Assembly: GCA_028284905.1 (NCBI GenBank)
Contig: JANQQU010000086.1
Span: 39,788-103,787, forward strand
Source of the DNA: Calditrichia bacterium
Lineage (GTDB): Bacteria; Calditrichota; Calditrichia; RBG-13-44-9; J075
DNA length: 64,000 nucleotides
Direction of reading: 5' to 3'
The notes below the pieces were generated by a model. The model was not told the DNA's origin. It did no database searches and saw only the letters and a list, made by a program, of their open reading frames with translations. The position numbers and the translations under genes are program-made. This document shows, piece by piece, positions 45,363 through 53,968 of the stretch (position 1 is its first letter; each line of letters begins with the position of its first letter).

Positions 45363-47225
45363 TTAGCGCATCAGGACCATCTTCTTGGATTGCTTGCCAA
45401 AGTCACCAGAGATTTCATAGATGTAAACACCACTGGTTACTGCAAAACCATCATCGTTAGTGCCATCCCACTGTGCTACATGGGTGCCCGGCTGAACAGC
45501 GCTGTTAACGAGAGTCTTGATCTTCTGACCAAGAACGTTGTAGATATTCAGCTGAACATCGCTAAGAGAACTAACGGTATATTTAATGCTGGTAGTCGGG
45601 TTGAACGGATTCGGATAATTCTGCTCAAGCTCGAACTCTTTTGCAATCGGATTCAGATCGCCAATGCTCAAAATCGGGTTTACATCAGCTGCATGATAGT
45701 ATGCTGCACTACCATTGGTGCTGCCATTGTTAAACTGTAAACCAGCGTCTGCATCACCGCGATAATAGATATGAAGTTGACCATTTACAACTTCGTTATT
45801 TACTACAGGATCGCTTTCGCCAAAGTTCGGAGTGTTTGTCAAATTATCCGGCTTAGACCAGGTTGCACCACCATCAGTACTAGCAGTGGCGTAAATCTCA
45901 CCATGACCTAAGAAATGGGGATATGTAAAACCGGAATTAGTTGAATCATACCATGTTCCCCAGTTTTCACTGAATTGGTTATAAACAACATACAGATGGT
46001 CGTTGTCTGCATCATATGCGAAAGTCGGCATGTGCATCAAACTAGTCGGGCGGCGAACGCCGATATGGGTATAGGAACTATCCAGATCGCTATTCGGCCA
46101 GGGAGATACTGCGATAACGGTTTCGCCAGTTGCTGCACTCCAGTGGTGCAATGCAGGCTTGTAAGCTGCCGGATAAGGCATATCGCCGGAGCCTTCGCCA
46201 AACCAGGGGAAACGCTCGAACCAGGGCTGGCCGCTCAGGTAGTAAACGGCTTCGTAAACCACGTGGAGGTTACCGTCTGCATCGTAAATAGCATCTGCAT
46301 TACGATTCGGACGACGCTCGCCGGGGTTTCCAGCCAAAGTATCAACCGGAGGATTCGCTACGATAATGGATGCAGTAGTGTCAGTTGCACCATTAAAAGT
46401 TGCGCCACCATCGAAAGATTCGATTAGATAAACATTGCCACCTTCATCCGGAACGGCGATTGCAACATTGTCGCCATTTGTAGCAAAACCAAAACCGGCA
46501 ACATTGTTGGCAGTACCTGCATTCGCAAGAATACCTTCGCAATAGAAAGTCTGATCACCAATATTCTGCTCAGTAACATTGTCACCAATCGCAATTGTCG
46601 GACCAAAAGTAAAACCACCATCTTCGGAACGCTTGTAGTTGATATTCAGACCAAAACCATCATAAGTAGCCATGTGGATGACACCATTCGGGTCAGTCAG
46701 AACATAACCGGACAAGTTAAAATTGGCGTCGTTGGAGCCCGGGGCGCCATCAAAGAAATAAAGAGAGTCGAAAGTCGCTGTACCAACGCCAGTCTCAATC
46801 CATAATGCTACACCGTAAGTCCATGCGCCAACATAAAACCAGCCCTGACCACCAACACAGGCTTGCATTACCATGCTGCCATTGTTCAGCATGCCAATAC
46901 CCGGGTTGCCATATCTTGTGTTACCACTAACGCCGCGAACATCACTGTGTGCCCAGGTTGCGCCACCATCAGTTGAGGTAGCATAACGTGCAGACATATC
47001 TTCCATGTCAGTCGTATCAGCCTGGAATTCTAATCCCGAATAGGTATAAGAAATGTGAACTTTACCTGAACTGGGATCTACATAAATATGATTTGCCGGA
47101 ACGGAGTACCAGTTTTCCACTTCGATGGAAGTCTGGCCGACCATTTTGGCATCTGCGTTCTGCGCAAACAGTGCGCCGCTAAAACATACTGCAATTAATA
47201 ATACCAGCACATAACAATGCTTCAT
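45363..47225 (-). CDS. Secreted Asp-box (sialidase-like) propeller protein with sorting domain
   Basis: This 620-residue protein has a signal peptide (cleavage near LFAQN). Several Asp-box repeats are visible: TSTDGGATWAH, RSEDGGFTFG, ESFDGGATFNG and ASTDGGATWSK. These mark a six- or seven-bladed propeller as in sialidases and other BNR proteins. The RIP arginine motif of true GH33 sialidases is not evident, so catalytic activity is uncertain. It ends in a sorting domain (EQNYPNPFNPTTSIKY, SGVYIYEISG, MVLMR). It has its own strong terminator and is probably well expressed on its own. Role may be carbohydrate binding. Confidence 0.82.
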   Translation of the reverse strand: MKHCYVLVLLIAVCFSGALFAQNADAKMVGQTSIEVENWYSVPANHIYVDPSSGKVHISYTYSGLEFQADTTDMEDMSARYATSTDGGATWAHSDVRGVSGNTRYGNPGIGMLNNGSMVMQACVGGQGWFYVGAWTYGVALWIETGVGTATFDSLYFFDGAPGSNDANFNLSGYVLTDPNGVIHMATYDGFGLNINYKRSEDGGFTFGPTIAIGDNVTEQNIGDQTFYCEGILANAGTANNVAGFGFATNGDNVAIAVPDEGGNVYLIESFDGGATFNGATDTTASIIVANPPVDTLAGNPGERRPNRNADAIYDADGNLHVVYEAVYYLSGQPWFERFPWFGEGSGDMPYPAAYKPALHHWSAATGETVIAVSPWPNSDLDSSYTHIGVRRPTSLMHMPTFAYDADNDHLYVVYNQFSENWGTWYDSTNSGFTYPHFLGHGEIYATASTDGGATWSKPDNLTNTPNFGESDPVVNNEVVNGQLHIYYRGDADAGLQFNNGSTNGSAAYYHAADVNPILSIGDLNPIAKEFELEQNYPNPFNPTTSIKYTVSSLSDVQLNIYNVLGQKIKTLVNSAVQPGTHVAQWDGTNDDGFAVTSGVYIYEISGDFGKQSKKMVLMR

Positions 47226-47497
47226 GCTTTCTCCTTTTGTTTGGTTAAGATGAATTAAAAAAGCGTATTACCTTGTCCTGATGCTTGCTTTACCACCCCC
47301 TCTCGTTGGTACCGCTGAGTTAATAAAGAAAGAAGGTAATGCAATGATAAGTGAAGCTAAAATTTGTTACCAGATGTGTCTGCTAGTCCCCGTAAGCGGT
47401 AGAATTATCGTCGCTTTTTGAATGGTTTCTTTTTAAAAGAAACAAACTGAATTTATAGAACGCATGCCTATTTGTCAATAATTATTTTCAGTAATTT

Positions 47498-49018
47498 TTA
47501 GTTTGTTTTTCGGCCATAATCCAGCTGATGATCGGTTGTAATAATCGGAAAAGCAGGGACGACAATGGCAAAAGGAGCTTGCGGTTGCGTAACAACCATT
47601 GGTGTTTTCGTCAGGGTGATTTCGTCAAACGCATCTGTGTCAATTTCTATATCATTGCTATACTTCTTTTGAAGATTATCCACATAACTGTTCAGATACT
47701 CTTCGATGACCGGAATGTAGTTTTTGCGGTAAAGACTATCGACGCCAAGCGTCTGTAATAACTCGAACTTATGGTTTAAAGCGTTAATGTTATCCTTCCA
47801 CATATTATTATTGCTTTTCACAATTGCCTTCTGATCATATCCACTTTCATAAGCAGCCTGGGTAAGATGTTGATCGCGGATCAGATCGATGATTGCCAGT
47901 TGCAATTGGGCGCCAAATTCCTGGTTTTTCATCTTGTTTTTCCGAAAAACCAATGGGTGCTGGCGGGTTGCCTGCCAAAATCTTTCAACGGTCCAGACAT
48001 CACCGTCAATCTGAAAAAGTGGTTCCGGGAAAAGCGTCGTCAGCTGATCGCTTGCATTTGACCAGTCTATGTCACTCTCATTCTGTAAATTCCAGTAATT
48101 CTCCTTGACGATCTCATTCTTTTCGGAAGCGGTTCTCAGGTAAATCGGGCCGAGGAGATCCGCCAGCGCAAAAAGATTGTCACGCAGAAAGCGAATCTCT
48201 TTGCCGCTCATAATTTCCCGGATGTATGTTTCGTAATGACGCTTGGCAATTCGGCCCGTGTAGTAATCGGTGATGTCGTTGACCCGCCGTTCGATTTGCT
48301 GATTGGTGATTGCCGGTTGATTGATCCAGCCGTTAATTTTGAAATACATATAATGATCTTTTTGAAATTGAACCGGGCCGATGACAGCATCTTTTTCCAA
48401 CGGCTTCGTATAAAAAAGATCGAGAATTGCGTCTGTCTCTTGCTTCCCCCAGGACACTTCCCTTTCCGGAATTGCCTCAAGTTGATAATCTACGAGGCAG
48501 ATTTCTTCAAAGCTTTTGTCCCCGGCATCAAGCTTGGCTTTAAATTCCTGTGCCTTGGTATAGTCATCAATGCTGACATAATTGATGTTATATTTTCGAC
48601 CCATCAGGTGAACCGTATTGGCAAGCAACTGGGTATCCAGTTCAACTTTCTGGTGTGCTTCCTGAAAATATTGCCATTGGCGCATCGCCTGTTCCTTGCG
48701 GCCCAGTAAATAGGTTTCCACATCTTCGCTGTTGAGAAATTCATTATCTTCGCCAGCTTCCAGTGCAAACAGCTTTTCTGCGATGAGCGAGTTCAGCACA
48801 ATTTTTTTATGGAGCGGTAAATCGGTGTTGCAGTAGGGGGGACGCACGGTATACTCCGCCCGTCGAATAAACTCATCGACAGTGATGGTTTTGTCGCGAA
48901 TTTTTACGAGGACTTTTTCCGGAATCGTTACTTCAGGAGGTTTTTCTTCGCCGCAACTGAGCGAGAGTAAAATTATGAGGATTAAAATGTTTAAAGTGTG
49001 AAATGAAAAATATCTCAT
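47498..49018 (-). CDS. SurA/PpiC-like chaperone lipoprotein
   Basis: This 506-residue lipoprotein (LSLSC, C22) has a helical N-terminal SurA-like segment (VTIPEKVLVKIRDKTITVDEFIRRAEYTV type) and a central region resembling parvulin (FKAKLDAGDKSFEEICLVDYQ, VSWGKQETDAILDLFY, AVIGPVQFQKDHYMYFKI). A long helical C-terminus follows. Parvulin active-site residues are not fully recognisable, so it may act only as a chaperone. It sits beside a very large exported protein, a PorV-like barrel and a TonB receptor, so it likely helps fold outer-membrane or exported proteins. Confidence 0.75.
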   Translation of the reverse strand: MRYFSFHTLNILILIILLSLSCGEEKPPEVTIPEKVLVKIRDKTITVDEFIRRAEYTVRPPYCNTDLPLHKKIVLNSLIAEKLFALEAGEDNEFLNSEDVETYLLGRKEQAMRQWQYFQEAHQKVELDTQLLANTVHLMGRKYNINYVSIDDYTKAQEFKAKLDAGDKSFEEICLVDYQLEAIPEREVSWGKQETDAILDLFYTKPLEKDAVIGPVQFQKDHYMYFKINGWINQPAITNQQIERRVNDITDYYTGRIAKRHYETYIREIMSGKEIRFLRDNLFALADLLGPIYLRTASEKNEIVKENYWNLQNESDIDWSNASDQLTTLFPEPLFQIDGDVWTVERFWQATRQHPLVFRKNKMKNQEFGAQLQLAIIDLIRDQHLTQAAYESGYDQKAIVKSNNNMWKDNINALNHKFELLQTLGVDSLYRKNYIPVIEEYLNSYVDNLQKKYSNDIEIDTDAFDEITLTKTPMVVTQPQAPFAIVVPAFPIITTDHQLDYGRKTN

Positions 49019-49043
49019 AGGGAATTCTGAAGCGGCTGAAATT

Positions 49044-49135
49044 GGAAGTGAACTAAAGTGTCTAAAGTGAACTAAAGTGCCTAAAGTTTATTTTTAATTT
49101 CAAACTTTAGGCACTTCAAATTATAGACACTTTAA
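49044..49135. repeat. CTAAAGTG-type inverted repeat cluster, copy 4
   Basis: GGAAGTGAACTAAAGTGTCTAA units face inverted ACTTTAGGCACTTCAAA and ACACTTTAA units. It lies between the SurA-like gene and the stop codon of the 1196-residue protein gene. Confidence 0.82.
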
Positions 49136-52100
49136 TTATTTAATAACTGCAAATTTACCCATTACCTCTTTACCGGTAACTGTGGACTTGATATGATAAA
49201 TATAATAGCCAGCAGCAATATCAAGATCTTCATATGTTTTTAAATCCCAGAAAGCAGTGCCATTGGCTTCCGAGTTTAGATCCCAACTTGATGTGCGGTT
49301 TACTTCGGCATTATCCACATTAATTTGATCCACGAAGACACCACTAATTGTAAAGATTTTGATGGTGCACTGCGCCGGGAGATGAGTGAACATCAGGCGG
49401 CGGCGTTGATCCAGCTGGGTATTCGAAAATGACGGTTCAAAAGCATTGGTCGCAACGTAGGGATTCGGCACGACTTTGATATTATCCATGTCTTCATCGA
49501 GTTCTGCCTGATCAACTTCCAGGTTGCTAATGGGCACTGTGAATGTCAGTGTATCGGTTTCCACGAAGCCCCGCTTCCATTTCACCCGGTATACATCGCC
49601 CGGCTGCGGAAGCTCCGCTGCGGAAGATGCGTTGGAGAAATCTAGAATAAATGCGGTACGTGTCCAGCGACCGCGGCGGAAAGTCTGCGATGCGTCATAT
49701 CCGACAATCACCCGGTCTTCCAGCCAATCGAATTCACCATTCTCATTAACATCTTCCACAACCATATCCAATACATCGTTATAGCCAGTGGTATCTACTA
49801 ATTCAAGATTCTTCACATAGAAACTGAATGGCTGATTATAGAGTAGACGGAAATTCGGCACAGTTTCATTCAATTCATTTTTGACTGTTGCCGGAGGAGT
49901 GCGTCCGACCATTGCCGAATCGTCATCAGTGAAAACAATGTCGTATTCGAACGGGAAATATCTTTCGAATGCCGGGTTAGCCTCTCTTCGTCCCGGTATA
50001 TCGGAAAATTCGATAATGTTTACATCTGGCTGATTTCCGGTGACCCACCCGGACGCATCGGGATCAAATACCGGAAACATCGTCGGTACCTGGAAGCGGA
50101 AGATTAGGCCGTCAAACTGACTGGTCGTTAATTCCTCTCCGGTTACCAGGCGATATTCACCGGGATCGTTAGCATTTAGTTGATAGAAAAAGAAATTTTG
50201 ACCACTGAAGTCTTCGGTGTTCTCTTCATAAATTTTTTGCAAGCCATTGGTGGCATCAAACACGCGCAGACCAGCATTTCGATAAGTAACACCATAATGC
50301 AAGGTTTGGTCCATGGCGTTCAGCGTATCGACAATAAACGCGACTTTGTAGGTATTTCCCTGGTTCACGGTTTGTGGGACCAAAATTTCCGGCTCACCGA
50401 AACCGCTACCAAAAATTTTCAGGTCTTCATCCAAACTAACAGTTAATGGCTGAAACCCTGCGGCAAGTTGGTGCGGTTTCACAACAGCCACGTTCTTGGA
50501 GACCCGGCGAATGTCTTCTTTTTCATCCAACTCGAGAACAAAGGTATTTTCCGACGGAGTGATACCATCATCCTCGATACCATAGTCGTAGGCGACGAGA
50601 ACGTAGTAGTAAGTTCTGCCGTTTTGGACATTTTCATCAACATAAAAATGCTGCAATCCACTTTCACTGCCTAAATAATAGCCGGCGCCGTTTAACAATC
50701 CGTAATCGGCAAAGCCTTCAATGCCGTCAATCAGATCGCACTGAAAAATTGGCTTTTTGAAGACCGGAGAGCCAAATCCATCCGTAATCAATTCAGCGTC
50801 CGCTAATTTTTTATCTGTGGCCCGGTATAATTTATAACCTTCGAAATCATTCCGGTTTGCCAGCAATGGTTCGCGGGTTTTTGTATCGGCAATATCATCC
50901 CAGCTTAAAATCACTTTGCCATCACTGGGATACGCGCTGAGTGTCGGTTGCAGCGGAGGCTGGGCAAAACGGTAATCCGATTCGTATACAATCTGAACGA
51001 TTTTCTTAAGGCGGAATAGTGACGGCGCCACCGGGTTGCTGCCGGTTAAACCGGAGAGGGGATCGTAAGAGTGTAACTCGGACATCGAAACACGTTCGGT
51101 GCGCCCTTTAAACAGGGGGAAACGTCCGGAAGCAAATACTTCCAGGAAGTTGCGCGGTTCCGGCTGAAATTCATCAAAAACGCCCCGGTCGAGGAAGCTG
51201 AACATCGCTTCGTCGTTACACATAACGTTGCCGAAACAGGTGCCCCATTGCAATAAGTAGCGGAAAGAGGTTAAACCGAGCATGTCCGATTCATTGATAT
51301 CCGTTGCGGCAAAGTTTGGCTCGGAGCCCAGTCCCTCAACAAAATCCGGGCGATGGTTACCTTCGGAGCCATCCGCATCGGGACCATTGTAGTTTAAGTC
51401 GAAAGGACCAACACCGTCCAGACCCACGTCATCACCGGGGTCTTCACCTGGCTCTACTGTCCAGATGCCGGTTTCATCGTCAAAGGTTGCATAGACGCCG
51501 TTGCCGTTCAGATCGATGCCATCCTGCCAGTCCTGATCTTCGTCTGCATCCCAGTGGTCGCGTAAATCTTCCATGGTCAGTTCGTAGAAATCCAGGAAGG
51601 CGTTTACATCATCAATGCCATCGGTAGGACCGACAAAACTGACCGCAACATTATCGCGGCGTTCATCGATAATTCCATCGGAATCATTATCTTCACCATC
51701 AAATGGGATCCCGGCACTTTCCAGAAATGTAAACCCTAGAATGCCCGGCTCTCTACCGCCGCCAACCGGAACAAAGTCGATGTCCCAGGAAAAAACCATC
51801 TGCAGATCGGTGCGATAGTAACCGACATCATCGCCTTCGCCTTCTTCACCACCGACGGCATTATCCAGCAAGTAACCGAAAAAACATTCCGGCAAATCAT
51901 ATTCGGAAGTATTGGAGATGTTGTACTCCCAGAAAATTGCATCAGCAGCCTGCGGGTTGCTCCACTGGAATCCACGGGTCTCTACGCGTACACCGATGCC
52001 GCCCCAGGGTTCTCCCTTCTGGATACTAACATTGGGATTCTTATCACCGATTTTTACACCGGGACGGGGATAGTAGGCGGTTGGTAAAGCATCACGAAAA

Positions 52101-52726
52101 TATTCGAGATCATGGGCATCATTAGCGACGAAATAAGATTCCTGATCGGCTTTCATAATGCCACGGCCAAAACGGCCATTCCATTCGCCCGGCCATTTCA
52201 GGGTACCACCACGCGCCGGCCAGCCTGCGGGCGGCCAGGAAGATTCGATGTTACTCATTGCCGGCGTTTCCCCGAGCTCGTTAAAATAACCCGGTACCGG
52301 ATAGAGCGCCCATTCGATAGTGCGGTTCGGATTGGCATCCATAAATTCCCGGTAACTACTTTGCACGTAAAAAAGCGAGTCCAGCCCGGGACGGCCAAAT
52401 TCATTCGGATCGGTTACCGGAATGGAGTCGTTTTCCAGAACAACCTTTGCCCCCACTAAAACGGCGATTCCGTCATGCATCTTTGTGCCGTCAAAGTTAT
52501 TTGGCCATTTTGATACATCGTATCCGAGTCCGCAGCAATCTCCCAGTTCGGTAGAATTACGAAAGAAGAGCAGCACCCGGTTTCCGGACATCCAGCCGGC
52601 TCTTTCTGCGGCGATGTCACTGGCCGGATCGTCCGGACCTTCATAGGGACGGCCCTGCGCAAATAGGGCTGCGCTCGATGTGATCAACATTATTAAGAAA
52701 AAGAAGAATGTCTTCTTTAAGAACAT
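49136..52726 (-). CDS. Large secreted multidomain protein with C-terminal sorting-like domain
   Basis: This 1196-residue protein has a signal peptide ending near ALFAQG. It has acidic calcium-type loops (DNDSDGIIDERRDN, DEDQDWQDGIDLNGNG), a fibronectin-like domain (PPLQPTLSAYPSDGKVILSWDD to FVLELDEKED) and a C-terminal beta domain with VVPNPYVATNAFEPSF and AAGYYIYHIKS. This ending is like sorting domains but with PNPY in place of NYPNPFNP. I do not recognise a catalytic domain. Proteins of this type with PorV and TonB-receptor neighbours are common in Calditrichota and relatives; the trio here has the order receptor, PorV-like, large protein. It may be a cell-surface or S-layer-like or substrate-binding component. 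Confidence 0.7.
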   Translation of the reverse strand: MFLKKTFFFFLIMLITSSAALFAQGRPYEGPDDPASDIAAERAGWMSGNRVLLFFRNSTELGDCCGLGYDVSKWPNNFDGTKMHDGIAVLVGAKVVLENDSIPVTDPNEFGRPGLDSLFYVQSSYREFMDANPNRTIEWALYPVPGYFNELGETPAMSNIESSWPPAGWPARGGTLKWPGEWNGRFGRGIMKADQESYFVANDAHDLEYFRDALPTAYYPRPGVKIGDKNPNVSIQKGEPWGGIGVRVETRGFQWSNPQAADAIFWEYNISNTSEYDLPECFFGYLLDNAVGGEEGEGDDVGYYRTDLQMVFSWDIDFVPVGGGREPGILGFTFLESAGIPFDGEDNDSDGIIDERRDNVAVSFVGPTDGIDDVNAFLDFYELTMEDLRDHWDADEDQDWQDGIDLNGNGVYATFDDETGIWTVEPGEDPGDDVGLDGVGPFDLNYNGPDADGSEGNHRPDFVEGLGSEPNFAATDINESDMLGLTSFRYLLQWGTCFGNVMCNDEAMFSFLDRGVFDEFQPEPRNFLEVFASGRFPLFKGRTERVSMSELHSYDPLSGLTGSNPVAPSLFRLKKIVQIVYESDYRFAQPPLQPTLSAYPSDGKVILSWDDIADTKTREPLLANRNDFEGYKLYRATDKKLADAELITDGFGSPVFKKPIFQCDLIDGIEGFADYGLLNGAGYYLGSESGLQHFYVDENVQNGRTYYYVLVAYDYGIEDDGITPSENTFVLELDEKEDIRRVSKNVAVVKPHQLAAGFQPLTVSLDEDLKIFGSGFGEPEILVPQTVNQGNTYKVAFIVDTLNAMDQTLHYGVTYRNAGLRVFDATNGLQKIYEENTEDFSGQNFFFYQLNANDPGEYRLVTGEELTTSQFDGLIFRFQVPTMFPVFDPDASGWVTGNQPDVNIIEFSDIPGRREANPAFERYFPFEYDIVFTDDDSAMVGRTPPATVKNELNETVPNFRLLYNQPFSFYVKNLELVDTTGYNDVLDMVVEDVNENGEFDWLEDRVIVGYDASQTFRRGRWTRTAFILDFSNASSAAELPQPGDVYRVKWKRGFVETDTLTFTVPISNLEVDQAELDEDMDNIKVVPNPYVATNAFEPSFSNTQLDQRRRLMFTHLPAQCTIKIFTISGVFVDQINVDNAEVNRTSSWDLNSEANGTAFWDLKTYEDLDIAAGYYIYHIKSTVTGKEVMGKFAVIK

Positions 52727-52739
52727 GATTTCCTCCTGA

Positions 52740-52805
52740 TGTGGCTAAAGCGATCTAATTTTCGGTCATTGTTCATGAAAGCAATTTTTTTGCTTTAGCC
52801 CACTT
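52740..52805. repeat. Degenerate CTAAAG-type inverted repeat, copy 5
   Basis: TGTGGCTAAAGC at one end and GCTTTAGCCCACTTA at the other are inverted, with one bulge. It is the weakest member of the family and overlaps the stop codon of the PorV-like gene. Confidence 0.6.
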
Positions 52806-53865
52806 AAAACACTATGCCTAATGTGTATGCGTGAATACCGCCCAGAATTTCTGTATTTCTAAAAGCGTAGTCAAATTTAAGTGCCCGGTTATTCATATAG
52901 AACAGTTCCAGGCCAAAACCTAAGGTCCAGCTGTAAGTTTCATCAGAGTTCTTCAGGAATATACCCTTGTAGCCTCCGCGCAGATTGAATGCACCAAAAC
53001 CGGGAAGCAGCCACTGATATTCGGCCCCAAAGTTGATCGCTTCACTATTGTTGTTCGGGTGCAAAGCGTCGATTGAGGTGGTCAATTTCTGGTTTTTGAA
53101 TTTGATTGGATTAAAGGAAACGCCGATCCGGAAAAGGAGCGGTAATTCCCAGCTCTTTAACTCGAAACGGGCGGGCACTTCACTGTAATTACCATCTTCA
53201 TCTTCGATGATGTCGATCGGGCGTCTCAGGTCGATGCCATCATAACGCATGCGAGTGCCATAATTGGAAATGCTCATACCAATTTTCAGGCCGTCGGATG
53301 GTGTGCCGCTCCAGGAGAGAAAGGAGGTGTTGACGATGACGCCAAGATCCATCGCCACAGCACTGGCGGATGTGTGCCAGATGCGCGAATTGACATATTT
53401 CATGGTAGCGCCGAATGAAAACCAGTCGACCAGTCGCCGGCCATAGGAAAGACCGAATGCGATATCCTGCCCGTCAAAATTTTCCCCGGTACCCTCCTGT
53501 TGATCAACAGTGGTTACTTCTTCTTCCCCATAACCGGTGTGGAGAAGGGATATTGCAAATGTGCCGGAATTTCCGGTAACATAACCGAGGCCAACAAAAG
53601 AAGTGTTGATATCCACATACCACGGTTGGCTCATTACCTGAAATTCAGCTTTTTGCATATACCCGAGCCCGGCAGGATTCCAGTATGTCGCGGAGACATC
53701 GTTTACCATACTGACGTAGGCGTCTCCCAGCGAGCTGGCCCGGCTGCCATATCCTACTTCCAGGAAATTCCCGGTAGTCGTCCCGACTCTAAACGGTTCC
53801 TGGGCAACTAGCGTCGACATGCCAAGGATAGAAATGAATAGCACAGTAAATTTAAAGTTCATCAA
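52804..53865 (-). CDS. PorV/PorQ-family outer-membrane protein
   Basis: This 353-residue beta-barrel protein has a signal peptide ending near LVAQE and the PorV-type opening GNFLEVGYGSRASSLGDAYVSMVNDVSATYWNPAGLGYM. Alternating strands continue to the C-terminal aromatic YTLGIVF. In type IX secretion, PorV shuttles cargo from the translocon to the attachment complex; other family members serve as general FadL-like channels. It lies between a TonB receptor and a large exported protein, suggesting help in export or uptake. No other secretion component is in the window. Confidence 0.85.
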   Translation of the reverse strand: MMNFKFTVLFISILGMSTLVAQEPFRVGTTTGNFLEVGYGSRASSLGDAYVSMVNDVSATYWNPAGLGYMQKAEFQVMSQPWYVDINTSFVGLGYVTGNSGTFAISLLHTGYGEEEVTTVDQQEGTGENFDGQDIAFGLSYGRRLVDWFSFGATMKYVNSRIWHTSASAVAMDLGVIVNTSFLSWSGTPSDGLKIGMSISNYGTRMRYDGIDLRRPIDIIEDEDGNYSEVPARFELKSWELPLLFRIGVSFNPIKFKNQKLTTSIDALHPNNNSEAINFGAEYQWLLPGFGAFNLRGGYKGIFLKNSDETYSWTLGFGLELFYMNNRALKFDYAFRNTEILGGIHAYTLGIVF

Positions 53866-53887
53866 ACGCTCCTTTTATATGAGCTGT

Positions 53888-53965
53888 ATAAGTGTCTAAA
53901 GTTGAAAGTGCCTAAAGTGATCTAAAGTTTGAATCTGCTTGTTTGGCGAACTTCAGATCACTCCA
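53888..53965. repeat. CTAAAGTG-type inverted repeat cluster, copy 6
   Basis: AAGTGTCTAAAGTTGAAAGTGCCTAAAGTGATCTAAAG precedes a GAACTTCAGATCACTCC arm. It separates the PorV-like gene from the TonB-receptor stop codon. Confidence 0.78.
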
Positions 53966-53968
53966 AAA

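Noticed and set aside
45363..47225. Calling the Asp-box protein a true sialidase
   Set aside because: Asp boxes are present but the RIP arginine motif and arginine triad are not recognisable, unlike in the protein at 60573-61685.
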